Source: Stictocephala bisonia (taxonomy: Eukaryota; Arthropoda; Insecta; Hemiptera; Membracidae). Taken from it: a DNA stretch of 64,000 bases. The notes beneath the pieces are model-generated. The model ran no database searches, was not told the origin of the DNA, and saw only the letters and a program-made list of their open reading frames with translations. Of the stretch, positions 34,740 through 45,350 are shown in pieces. A program made the position numbers and the translations under genes. Numbering within the stretch: position 1 is the stretch's first letter; each line of letters begins with the position of its first letter. The stretch spans positions 152,501 to 216,500 of the forward strand of contig JAQJVL010000256.1 of NCBI GenBank assembly GCA_035578905.1. The letters are read 5' to 3'.

Positions 34740-37700
34740 CTGTTATTAAACATTGTGTTAACTATCGATTTTGTAACAATCCAGTCTCGTTAGTGTTTGA
34801 CGTACTTCGTGTCTGTGTACTCGGAATACCTTACTTCATGTTGTACTTACATGACACGTGCCAAATCAAGCATGTTGTCAACTAGATCAACGCCAGTAAA
34901 TATTGAGACATGTATTGACTAACTGAGTCTTGTAACAATTCAGTATTGTTAGTGTTTGACGTACTTCATGTCTGTGTACTCGGAATACCTTACTTCATGT
35001 TGTACTCACTTAACACGTGCCAAATCAAGCATGTTGTCAACTAGATCAACGCCATTAAATATATTGAGACATGTATTGACTAACTGAGTCTTGTAACAAT
35101 TTGATCTCGTTAGTGTCTGACGTACTGCGTGTCCGAGAAAAAAGGACCTTATGTGCTCGGCATATCTTACTTCATGTTGTACTTACGTGACACGTGCACA
35201 TCAACCGTGTTGTCAACTGGATCAACGCCATTAAATATTGAGACATGTATTGACTAACTGAGTCTTGTAACAATTTGGTCTCGTTAGTGTCTGACGTACT
35301 GCGTGTCCGAGAAGGAAGGACCTTGTGTGTTCGGCATAACTTACTTTATGTTGTACTTACATGACACGTGCCAAATCAAGCATGTTGTCAACTAGATCAA
35401 CGCCATTAAATATTGAGACATGTATTGACTAACTGAGTCTTGTAACAGTTCGGTCTTGTTAGTGTCTGACGTACTTCATGTCTGTGTGCTCGGAATGCCT
35501 TACTTCATGTTGTACTTACATGACACGTGCTACATCAACCATGTTGTCAACTAGATAACGCCATTAAATATTGAGACGTGTATTGACTAACTGAGTCTTG
35601 TAACAATTCGGTCTTGTTAGGGCTTGACCTACTTCGTGTCTGTGTGCTCGGAATATCTTACTTCATGTTGTACTTACATGACACGTGCTACATCAACCAT
35701 GTTGTCAACTAGATAACGCCATTAAATATTGAGACGTGTATTGACTAACTGAGTCTTGTAACAATTCGGTCTTGTTAGGGCTTGACCTACTTCGTGTCTG
35801 TGTGCTCGGAATATCTTACTTCATGTTGTACTTACATGACACGTGCTACATCAACCATGTTGTCAACTAGATAACGCCATTAAATATTGAGACGTGTATT
35901 GACTAACTGAGTCTTGTAACAATTCGGTCTTGTTAGTGTTTGACCTACTTCGTGTCTGTGTGCTCGGAATATCTTACTTCATGTTGGACTCACTTAACAC
36001 GTGCTACATCAACCATCTTGTCAACTAGATCAACGCCATTAAATATTGAGACGTGTATTGACTAACTGAGTCTTGTAACAATTCGGTCTTGTTAGGGCTT
36101 GACCTACTTCGTGTCTGTGTGCTCGGAATATCTTACTTCATGTTGTACTTACATGACACGTGCTACATCAACCATGTTGTCAACTAGATCAACGCCATTA
36201 AATATTGAGACATGTATTGACTAACTGAGTCTTGTAACAATTCGGTCTTGTTAGTGTTTGACCTACTTCGTGTCTGTGTGCTCGGAATATCTTACTTTAC
36301 TTCATGTTGTACTTACATGACATGTGCAACATCAACCATGTTGTCAACTAGATCAACGCCATTAAACTGAGATATGTATTGACTAACTTAGTCTTGTAAC
36401 AATTCGGTCTTTTTAGGGCTTGACCTACTTCGTGTCTGTGTGCTCGGAATGCCTTACTTCATGTTGTACTTACATGACACGTGCCACATCAACCATGTTG
36501 TCAACTAGATAACGCTATTAAATATTGAGACATGTATTGACTAACTGAGTCTTGTAACAATTCGGTCTTGTTAGTGTTTGACCTACTTCGTGTCTGTGTG
36601 CTCGGAATACCTTACTTCATGTTGGACTCACTTAACAAGTGCTACATCAACCATGTTGTCAACTAGATCAACGCCATTAAATATTGAGACATGTATTGAC
36701 TAACTGAGTCTTGTAACAATTCGGTCTTGTTAGTGTTTGACCTACTTCGTGTCTGTGTGCTCGGAATATCTTACTTCATGTTGGACTCACTTAACAAGTG
36801 CTACATCAACCATGTTGTCAACTATATCAACGCCATTAAATATTGAGACATGTATTGACTAACTGAATCTTGTAACAATTCGGTCTTGTTAGTGTTTGAC
36901 GTACTTCATGTCTGTGTGCTCGGAATACCTTACTTCATGTTGGACTCACTTAACAAGTGCTACATCAACCATGTTGTCAACTAGATCAACGCTATTAAAT
37001 ATTGAGACATGTATTGACTAACTGAGTCTTGTAACAATTCGGTCTTGTTAGTGTTTGACCTACTTCGTGTCTGTGTACTCGGAATACCTTACTTCATGTT
37101 ATACTTACGTGACACGTGCCAAATCAAGCATGTTGTCAACTAGATCAACGCTATTAAATATTGAGACATGTATTGACTAACTGAGTCTTGTAACAATTCG
37201 GTCTTGTTAGGGCTTGACCTACTTCGTGTCTGTGTGCTCGGAATATCTTACTTCATGTTGTACTTACATGACACGTGCTACATCAACCATGTTGTCAACT
37301 AGATCAACGCCATTAAATATTGAGACATGTATTGACTAACTGAGTCTTGTAACAATTCGGTCTCGTTAGTGTTTGACCAACTTCGTGACTGTGTGCTCGG
37401 AATACCTTACTTTACTTCATGTTGTACTTACATGACACGTGCAACATCAACCATGTTGTCAACTATATCAACGCCATTAAACTGAGATATGTATTGACTA
37501 ACTGAGTCTTGTAACAATTTGGTCTCGTTAGTGTTTGACCTACTTCGTGTCTGAGTGCTCGGAATACCTTACTTCATGTTATACTTACATGACACGTACT
37601 ACATCAACCATGTTGTCAACTAGATCAACGCCATTAAACTGAGATATGTATTGACAAACTGAGTTTTGTAAGAATGTTGTCTCGTTAGTGTGTGACCTAC

Positions 37701-37790
37701 TTCGTGTCTGAGACGGAAGGTCCTTGTGTGCTCGGCATATCTTACTTCATTTTGTAACCATATGATACGTGCCACATGTTGACAAATAAC
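34740..37790 (+). repeat. ~159-bp satellite array, about 19 units
   Basis: The marker 'gtcttgtaacaatt(c/t)ggtct' recurs about every 158-174 bp from 34767 to 37665. Most units carry 'acacgtgc', a CACGTG E-box-like palindrome, and 'aacgccattaaatattgaga'. Two variants occur: a common ~158-160 bp type with 'tgtctgtgtgctcgg', and a longer type with an inserted 'gagaaggaaggaccttgtgt' (units near 35120, 35300 and 37700). Adjacent units at about 35570-35910 are almost identical over full periods, showing recent block duplication. The edges are the most diverged. Confidence 0.95.
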
Positions 37791-38034
37791 TGCCCTAAAA
37801 TTAAAAGTGGCAATACATTACAAAGATATTACAAAGACTTACATTATTAACCACTTGAAATTGAAATCAAAGTCCCATTCATCCTACTACAAAGTGGTGT
37901 CCATACAAAAAACCTGTGTTTAACAAGGCAAGTCTTTTTACCTCAAATTTAATTGTATCAAACAGTCTGGCCAACTATTTTTCAGTTACATCAGGCCAAT
38001 TTAATCAACCTATTTAATTAATAGAGTCAACTGG

Positions 38035-38796
38035 CACCTTAGAAGTCTCCAGAAATTTTACGGAGGAAGGTGATTTTCGCTATACCAGCCGGGAAAGCAG
38101 CCGGTCTTGACGAAATCTGTCAGAATTTCTGTTGTGTGCTGGTATAAAAACAAAACACTGACTTCAAACAGTATAAAATAAGATTAAAAGTATTAGCTTT
38201 TCTTAAGCCCGGAAAAGACTCCGGATGAGTTGAAAGTTATCGCCCTATATCTTCTTCGTTGTAAGTTGCTGTAAAGTCTGTCATACAATAGAATATTACT
38301 CATGCTTAATTTCAATCGTCCAGTTGAACAGACTGGTTTTTACCCTGGCCATAATTGTAGCGACCAGATACGAGCTCTGACATAATTTATCGAGAATGGG
38401 TTTGAACAAAACTTGAACGCATCTGCAGCTTTTATTTTTCTTACAGTGTTTTATGACACAGTATGGAGCAAAGGTTTGTTGTTAAAGTTCTACAGTCTCA
38501 TTCTTTGTCTCTTTCTTTTGGGGTTTAGTACCAAGCTAATAAAATTTAATCTCAGTTATGAAGAAAGCTCTATTCACTAGCTGAAGAATGGTTTGCCACA
38601 GGGGTCTGTACTTGCTCCAATTTTGTTCATCGTGTATACCACTGATATTCCGGTCACAGAGTTTAGAAAAGTTATGTAAGTAGATGATATTGCTTTAGCT
38701 CTTCAGCACAAGGACTTCACAACTATTAAAGACACACTCACAAGTGACTTTGAATCCCTCGAAGAATATTTTAGAACCTGGATGGAAGCTAAATAG
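38035..38796 (+). pseudogene. LINE reverse transcriptase relic (Jockey-like)
   Basis: Broken frames give the expected order of non-LTR RT motifs. 'PAGKAAGLDEI' (38080) is followed by 'KPGKDSG*VESYRPIS' (38207-38250), 'RPVEQTGFYPGHNCSDQI', 'ASAAFIFLTVFYDTVWSKGLL' (motif A region), 'NGLPQGSVLAPILFIVY' (motif B) and 'M*VDDIALAL' (motif C), ending at TAG 38794-38796. The Tyr position of the (Y/F)xDD box is a TAA stop (38677-38679), and the motif A aspartate position reads Phe. Multiple stops and frame changes show a long-dead copy. No endonuclease domain precedes it within view. Confidence 0.85.
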
Positions 38797-38799
38797 TAA

Positions 38800-39630
38800 C
38801 CCAACAAAACCGAAGCTATCTACTTTTCAATTTATTAAACATAAATATAGATACATTAAATACTTATGGAATTTATTCATTTGATACCTAAAGGACCTGA
38901 TTCCTGGATTATTGTTACGTAATTGAAAAGCACGTATATTATTTCTCACCACCAGAATGGATTAACAAAAAAGATATATTGGTTGGTATTTTTGTCATAT
39001 TTTAGTACTTATACATTCACCTTAGTGTTCGTGTAGTAACGAGGTTAGACTGCATCTTACACATTATTAACAAAACAATATATTTGAAAATATAGGTAAT
39101 AAATAAGAAGTTGTTATAGTCATAAATGTACAACTTTCTAAATATTTATTGGTAAGTTTTAATTTTCATTCCATCAGTCTTAGGTTGCTGAAAAGTGTTT
39201 TTTATCTACCCAATTGATTAAAAATTACTGAGCTAATTTTTTTGTGATTAATATCCAAATATTACGTTTAATAGCGTATACTTAAATAAAGGACGTTCTA
39301 ATTTCCGCTTTAAGATATAGATAAAATCGATAGTTTTAGAGTAATATAAAATAGTTTAATAACAATAGTTTTATATCGCATTTTAATGACAATTAATTGT
39401 TATTTTATTAATGACAATTAACTGGTTATTTTATGGATTATATGTGTATCGATCTTATTTACTCTTCTAATAAAGTGTAAACAACAGTAAGAAAGAACGG
39501 AATATTAAGAACAAAAATGCAGCGAAAGGCGTCAATCACATAATAATATATAATATCATTGTCAACGTCAAAAGGGGTTGTTTATATTCTGTTTTATTCA
39601 AACGTCTATTTAAACATAATGTCATTATTA
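38800..39630. other. Non-coding AT-rich spacer
   Basis: No feature was recognised after the LINE relic. Confidence 0.45.
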
Positions 39631-39632
39631 TA

Positions 39633-39880
39633 GATAGGTATTATATTTGGAGATTTCCAATGCTTCAAGTGTTTAGGAAACAAACACAACGTTTCGACAG
39701 GTATAATGAATGAACTCCAATCATCTTCAGATGTACTAACTAACTTAGCGTACATCTTTATGACATTAGTTTTAGATGTACGCTAAGTTTGTAGTACACC
39801 TGAAGACGACACGAGTTTGTTATACCTGTCGAAACGTTTTGTTTGTTGCCTAAACACTTGAAGCATTGAAAATACCTATC
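39633..39880. mobile_element. Fold-back element with hammerhead-like motifs
   Basis: This ~250 bp imperfect palindrome has outer arms that share 'gataggta', 'caatgcttcaagtgtttagg', 'aacaaac' and 'cgtttcgacaggtataa' with their inverses. At the centre a second palindrome pairs 'cttagcgtacatct' with 'agatgtacgctaag'. Each arm, read outward, carries CTGAAGA followed by GTCGAAACGT: plus strand 39800-39838 and minus strand 39730-39689. This matches the conserved hammerhead core order. No ORF is present. It resembles the fused inverted terminal repeats reported for Penelope-like elements, but that is inference. Confidence 0.65.
39800..39838 (+). ncRNA. Hammerhead-ribozyme-like core
   Basis: CTGAAGA (39800-39806) fits the CUGANGA consensus. 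A possible stem II follows, CGACA pairing with TGTCG across a ~15-nt loop, then GAAAC at 39831. Stem III would be minimal, as in ribozymes reported from Penelope-like elements. Cleavage activity cannot be judged from sequence alone. Confidence 0.4.
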
Positions 39881-39884
39881 ATGA

Positions 39885-40935
39885 ACAATCCAATGCTAAC
39901 AAGTAACTTTTAAATAACAGATGATTTTTCAATAATAAAGCCTTTTTATTAGTAAATATGATGTATAAAAGGGTCCTTTACTACTAAAATTCATGTATTT
40001 ATTTTCCATATTACTTGTTATAAAAGGCCTATTTGAACTGTTGATCTCTTTCAAAGACGTTACTTGGAACGTCAGCAGGTAAATCCTAAAACATTTACTG
40101 CTATTCTTATAGGACTTCCAGAACACAAGGTTTATTGCTAAACGTAAATGTTAAAGATACACAAAACATTTTTAGAGGCTTTCCTCTAACTAGATTCTAC
40201 AGAAATCTACTTGAAGACAAACATTTTATCTTCAATCATATCATAGGGTAAAGAAATGATTGTGGTTATTAAATACATACTTACTCACATAATTTTATAT
40301 TAACAAAAGAAGATATAAAACTTTAAGCTCGTCTAAAGCTCATTTTATCTTCTTCTTTAGAAGAGGTCAACAGTTAAAATAACCCTTTTACAATAAATAA
40401 TTTTAATTTAAAGTACATTAATTTTAATAGAAAGGACCCTTTAACGGTTTAATTATTAATTTTCACAACAATAACTTCGGGAAATATTTTTTATGTACCT
40501 TTAGTATATTATAACTTGAGCGTAATTCACACAAACAAATTTTAACTTTACAAATTGAAATGTACTTAAATTATGTCACGATTTAATCTAAAACTTAATC
40601 ATATGTTATCACAAAAAACTTTATTTTTGAAGAATTTATCCTAAAGTTATCATAAATAGTGTATATTTAGTCAATACAGTGTTCAGTTATATCAATAAAT
40701 AATTAAATAGCACACATGTTAATTATATAGACATATTTTAAATGGCTCTGCAATCGTTTATCAGACCATCACCGATTCTAGTTTTATAAATTGAAGTTGG
40801 CTTCTTAAAAAAATTAAGTGATGTCTTATTCTACGAGGTTAAGCTAAGGCTAAGAATCCGTCTCTAACATATAACCTGGTGACCAACGGCTTAATGATGC
40901 CTTTTGAACCATCATAAGTAACGGAGCAGGTGGAT
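39885..40935. other. Non-coding spacer
   Basis: AT-rich. A 65-codon minus frame (39929-40126) shows no family resemblance. Confidence 0.45.
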
Positions 40936-40937
40936 CA

Positions 40938-41000
40938 AGATTGCTCAGCCGGTCATCCATCCAAAGAACAGCCACGCTCGATGTTGCTTGATGACGTTAT
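40938..41000 (-). pseudogene. 5S-rRNA-like 3' half (5S-derived SINE or pseudogene)
   Basis: On the minus strand, 'aagcaacatcgagcgtggct' (40989-40970) followed by 'tggatggatgaccgg' (40964-40950) and 'gcaatctt' closely follows the eukaryotic 5S rRNA middle and 3' half as I know it (AAGCAACGTCGGGC, then TTGGATGGGTGACCGC, then GGGAAT). The second block is the C-box region of the internal pol III promoter. The 5' half is not recognisable. The sequence beyond it on the minus strand (40937-40850) may be the body of a 5S-derived SINE. Confidence 0.5.
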
Positions 41001-41160
41001 CTTGCTGTAATGTCGGCCTTCCGGTAATTTACAGTTATTAACTATTTTACAAGTATTCTGTTCCGTATTTTTCTTGCGTATTATTAATAAAGAATAAATT
41101 GCCTTGCTGACATTTTATTTACTTTCTTGTCTTATTAATATTATTTTATAACTTTGTTGC

Positions 41161-41317
41161 ATTCCGTTATATGCCTCCCAAATACAATTACGTTAGGTTA
41201 GGGTGTGTGGGTAGGTAGGTTTGTAGGTAGGTAAGCTAGGTTAGGTTAGGTTCAGTTAGGTTACATAATTACAGCTGTATGACATTCAATTTCTATTTGG
41301 GGGGCATATAACGGAAT
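41161..41317. mobile_element. Small MITE with TTAGG-rich interior
   Basis: 'attccgttatatgcctccca' onward (41161-41184) is inverted at 41294-41317 with one mismatch over 24 bp. The 157-bp unit encloses 'gttaggttagggtgtgtggg', GTAGGTAGGT and 'ggttaggttaggttcagtta', TTAGG-type words like the insect telomere repeat. No target duplication is evident. Confidence 0.65.
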
Positions 41318-41319
41318 CT

Positions 41320-42125
41320 GACCTATAATTTTAATATTATTTATCAATTGATTATGGTCTGATTGTTTTTTATTATTATAATAATTATTATTATTATAAT
41401 TATTATTATTAATTGCAAATAAAATGAAATTTCAACTAAAAGTCTTACTGTTATTGATTGACAACTTTTATTATGAGCTCAGAATTAACTGGACAGTAAA
41501 TAAACCTATTATTTACATTCCTCTCCATAAAAATTGCCGTAAAGTGCTGAGTTACAGTCTTACACTTCAGTCATATTAGTGTTACTAAGGTAATAAAAAA
41601 AATATTTATTTTTTTTTATTTAACACTACTGTTTTAATACAAGATATATTATGACTAATGATGTAATAACGTTATATAAAATAATAATAAACAAATTTTT
41701 AACACTGAATGTTCATCAAATTCGTGGAAAATAAAATAACATCAAAATATTTATTAAAACAAAATACTTGTAAGTACATAGTAATCTAAGCAACTCTTCT
41801 CCACTAGTAGTCAATATCTGGATTACTAAAACACTTCCACTTATTTCCACCAAACAAAAAATTATCGGGCCAAGGTCATTGACTAGTCCCTTTGTTTAGT
41901 TTAGCTGATATCTACTGTATAAGTAATTTTCAGATGTAAAAATATTACATTTAGAAAAAATAAAATATATTATTATTATTTACAACAGATTATTATTATT
42001 TTTATTAAGATAAGTTTGTAAATTTAATGATTACAATTTTATACTCTCTAATTTTGCAGCAAAAATATATTTATTGTTAAAAAAAATAGTAAGGACCGCT
42101 AATTATATTGAAAACAGTATAAAAC
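41320..42125. other. Non-coding, AT simple sequence
   Basis: ATT/TTA trinucleotide-like tracts lie at 41370-41415 and 41970-42005. No gene is visible. Confidence 0.5.
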
Positions 42126-42129
42126 AAAA

Positions 42130-42360
42130 TGTATTAAACTATTGTATGTAAGGTAAAAAATAAACAGCTCTAGTGATATGTAATAAACTATTGTATGTAA
42201 GGTAAAAAATAAACAGCTCTAGTGATATGTAATAAACTATTGTATGTAAGGTAAAAATAAACAGCTCTAGTGACATGTAATAAACTATTGTATGTAAGGT
42301 AAAAAATAAACAGCTCTAGTGATATGTAATAAACTATTGTATGTAAGGTAAAAAAAAAAA
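42130..42360 (+). repeat. 49-bp tandem array, ~4.7 units
   Basis: The unit is 'taataaactattgtatgtaa' then 'ggtaaaaaata' then 'aacagctctagtgatatg'. Copies are nearly identical apart from the A-run length. The last unit runs straight into the 70-bp array through the shared 'aacagctctagtgat' segment. Confidence 0.9.
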
Positions 42361-43760
42361 AACAGCTCTAGTGATTAGCCCTTTAGAGAGTACTGAAAGT
42401 AATATTAGGTAGTTTGTGGCGTATAAATTAAACAGTTCTAGTGATTAGCCCTTTAGAGAGTATTGAAAGTAATATTAGGTAGTTTGTGGCGTATTAATTA
42501 AACAGCTCTAGTGATTAGCCCTTTAAAGAGTATTGAAAGTAATATTAGGTAGTTTGTGGCGTATTAATTAAACAGCTCTAGTGATTAGCCCTTTAGAGAG
42601 TATTGAAAGTAATATTGGGTAGTTTGTGGCGTATTAATTAAACAGCTCTAGTGATTAGCCATTTAGAGAGTATTGAAAGTAATATTAGGTAGTTTGTGTT
42701 GTATTAATTAAACAGCTCTAGTGATTAGCCCTTTAGAGAGTATTGAAAGTAATAATAGGTAGTTTGTGGCGTATAAATTAAACAGCTCTAGTGATTAGCC
42801 CTTTAGAGAGTATTGAAAGTAATATTAGGTAGTTTGTGGCGTATTAATTAAACAGCTCTAGTGATTAGCCCTTTAGAGAGTATTGAAAGTAATATTAGGT
42901 AGTTTGTGGCGTATTAATTAAACAGCTCTAGTGATTAGCCCTTTAGAAAGTATTGAAAGTAATATTAGGTAGTTTGTGGCGTATTAATTCAGCAGCTCTA
43001 GTGATTAGCCCTTTAGAGAGTATTGAAAGTAATATTAGGTAGTTTGTGGCGTATTAATTAAACAGCTCTAGTGATTAGCCCTTTAGAGAGTATTGAAAGT
43101 AATATTAGGTAGTTTGTGGCGTATTAATTAAACAGCTCTAGTGATTAGCCCTTTAGAGAGTATTGAAAGTAATATTAGGTAGTTTGTGGCGTATTAATTA
43201 AACAGCTCTAGTGATTAGCCCTTTAGAGAGTATTGAAAGTAATATTAGGTAGTTTGTGGCGTATTAATTAAACAGCTCTAGTGATTAGCCCTTTAGAGAG
43301 TATTGAAAGTAATATTAGGTAGTTTGTGGCGTATTAATTAAACAGCTCTAGTGATTAGCCCTTTAGAGAGTATTGAAAGTAATATTAGGTAGTTTGTGGC
43401 GTATTAATTAAACAGCTCTAGTGATTAGCCCTTTAGAGAGTATTGAAAGTAATATTAGGTAGTTTGTGGCGTATTAATTAAACAGCTCTAGTGATTAGCC
43501 CTTTAGAGAGTATTGAAAGTAATATTAGGTAGTTTGTGGCGTATTAATTAAACAGCTCTAGTCATTAGCCCTTTAGAGAGTATTGAAAGTAATATTAGGT
43601 AGTTTGTGGCGTATTAATTAAACAGCTCTAGTGATTAGCCCTTTAGAGAGTATTGAAAGTAATATTTGGTAGTTTGTGGCGTATTAATTAAACAGCTCTA
43701 GTGATTAGCCCTTTAGAGAGTATTGAAAGTAATATTAGGTAGTTTGTGGCGTATTAATTA
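42361..43760 (+). repeat. 70-bp satellite array, exactly 20 units
   Basis: The unit 'aacagctctagtgattagcc' then 'ctttagagagtattgaaagt', 'aatattaggtagtttgtggc' and 'gtattaatta' repeats 20 times with no length change (1400 bp). There are only a few substitutions, concentrated in the first seven units. Units from about 43051 are almost identical. Such uniformity suggests recent amplification. It has no spacer-repeat structure, so it is not CRISPR-like. Confidence 0.97.
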
Positions 43761-43764
43761 AAAA

Positions 43765-44320
43765 ATGCCAAGACAGTTTCGGTGTTGAATACGACGAGTT
43801 TTTCAAAATTTTACAATTGTAAGAGGAGGAGGACATATTATTTTTTATTTATTTTTATTTTTTACTCTTGAACTTTAAGTATACTTTAAAGTATAAAAGG
43901 ATTTATAAATATTCAACAAATATACTAGAAGATAAAAATTGCTTGACACATAAAAACTAGGAAAAACACGACACTTACAATTATAAAGTAGAAACTAGGA
44001 TTAACACGCTTAAAAATAATTTCGGTTTGAAGTATTAAAGCTGGCTACATTAATATCGATACCGTCCACATCAAACAGACTCACCGTAATTATAATACAA
44101 ACGGTATTTATCTTGAGAAAAATGTTAATCTAATCCTTGATGATAATAACGATATTGTCCTGACGGAAACTACGGTAGTTGTATTAAATATGTATACTAA
44201 ACACATACAACGGCCAATCCTTTTTTATAAAAAAATATATCAATTTTGATATTCCTCCTGTCGACTGCACTTATTTTATGTAGTAAATACAAGGCCACGT
44301 ACCATCTTAAATATTAAAAC
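43765..44320. other. Spacer with one unassigned open stretch
   Basis: A plus-strand frame at 44034-44249 (TGA 44247-44249) is open for about 71 codons with no ATG at its start. It is less AT-biased than its surroundings: 'IDTVHIKQTHRNYNTNG' then 'YLEKNVNLILDDNNDIVLTE'. I do not recognise a family. It could be an exon or old element fragment, or chance. Confidence 0.3.
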
Positions 44321-44324
44321 CATC

Positions 44325-45122
44325 TGGTCATTTAGCTCACTCACTCTATGAACTTATTACTTGACCAATTTTTTATGACACTTGTGTTATTGAAAAGATA
44401 ATTTTGATTTCTAAGTCGTAATGAAGTTAGATTTTATAAATTCCGATAGGTCCTACACGGCGTTAAAGTTGCAATGTTATTTGGAGATAATTTTATTTAG
44501 AATTTACATTTTCAGGTGACAACCGCATTAAGGTACTATCTATAATAATTACAAGATAACCAGACGTTTTGCCCATACTGTGATGTGGCATCCTCAGTGG
44601 TTTCTCTGAGACTGAATATGGGCGAAACGTCTGGTTATCTTGTAAATATTGTAGCTAGTTCCTTGACGCGGTTGTCACCAGAAAATATAGATTCTAGTTA
44701 TGACACCGGCCACTTAAGCCTAAGTTCTAAGATTAATTTTATTTGACCAGCTGTCGGCATAAACAAATGTTTAATGGTCCAAATAATTTGTTAGGTTAAA
44801 CATAGAGAGCAGCACAGTAAAATATCAAGTTAATTATAAGAGAGCGAATAAATTTATGTCTGTATGTATGTTATCATCAGCCATTAAATAAAATTAAAAC
44901 ATTTGAAATAGGTTTAGAAATAACTTTGGTTTTTAATTATTTTACTGTAAATAGAGTGCAAACCAAGTCCAATGAGTGAGATACTGTAAATTAATTTAAA
45001 TAATATGATTTTACTTAATATACTTAATTACTAATATTTGAAGTCAAAAGTTACATGTCGAGGCGTCACGAGCGCAGCGATTGACGGGGATGGCATGCGA
45101 AGCGTGTAGGGGTATCCCCTAG
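44325..45122 (+). mobile_element. Helitron-like non-autonomous element, copy 2 (interrupted)
   Basis: The 3' end mirrors copy 1: 'cgaggcgtcacgagcgcagc', 'gcatgcgaagcgtgtagggg' and 'tatcccctag', ending CTAG before T at 45122. Upstream 'atgttatcatcagccattaa', 'catttgaaataggttt' and 'atgagtgagatactgta' align in order with 28020-28150. The 5' side begins near 44325 with 'ggtcatttagctcactcact'. It is about 800 bp against 600 for copy 1; the excess is close to the size of the hairpin at 44505-44690 nested inside. Confidence 0.65.
44505..44690. mobile_element. Fold-back element with hammerhead-like motif, nested
   Basis: The left arm 'tttcaggtgacaaccgc', 'ttaaggtacta' and 'acaagataaccagacgttt' is inverted in the right arm (44627-44688). 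The loop side holds 'gcatcctcagtgg' and 'tctctgagactgaatatggg'. On the minus strand, CTGAGGA (44597-44591) precedes 'tgccacatcacagtatgggc' and 'aaaacgtc'. The inverted copy at 44631 reads 'gggcgaaacgtc' on the plus strand. It has no ORF. Confidence 0.65.
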
Positions 45123-45150
45123 TAAAATTATTTTGAACTGCTGCAATACT

Positions 45151-45350
45151 TAACCTTAAAAAACAACAGCCAAAATATATTAAAGTAATCCATACAAATA
45201 TTTCTAATGTGTACACTTGGAAATATTTGTGCACTTTGTAAGTTTACACACATATTCTTGGTGTTCCTTCTAACCTTAAAAATAACAACCAAAATATATC
45301 AAAATGATCCATACAAAGATTTTTAATATGTAAACTTAAAATGTGTCATG
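45151..45350 (+). repeat. ~120-bp diverged tandem duplication
   Basis: 'aaccttaaaa.aacaacagcc' then 'aaaatatattaaagtaatcc', 'atacaaatatttctaatgtg' (45151-45215) recurs at 45271-45335 with about ten differences. Two units only. The intervening 'aatatttgtgcactttgtaa' resembles the family N MITE arm. Confidence 0.7.

Noticed and set aside
41190..41270. Interstitial telomere tract
   Set aside because: TTAGG words are degenerate, mixed with TAGG, and enclosed by inverted repeats of a small MITE. It is not an uninterrupted telomeric array.
42361..43760. CRISPR-like regular repeat
   Set aside because: Units are contiguous 70-bp copies with no unique spacers, in a eukaryotic context. It is a satellite.
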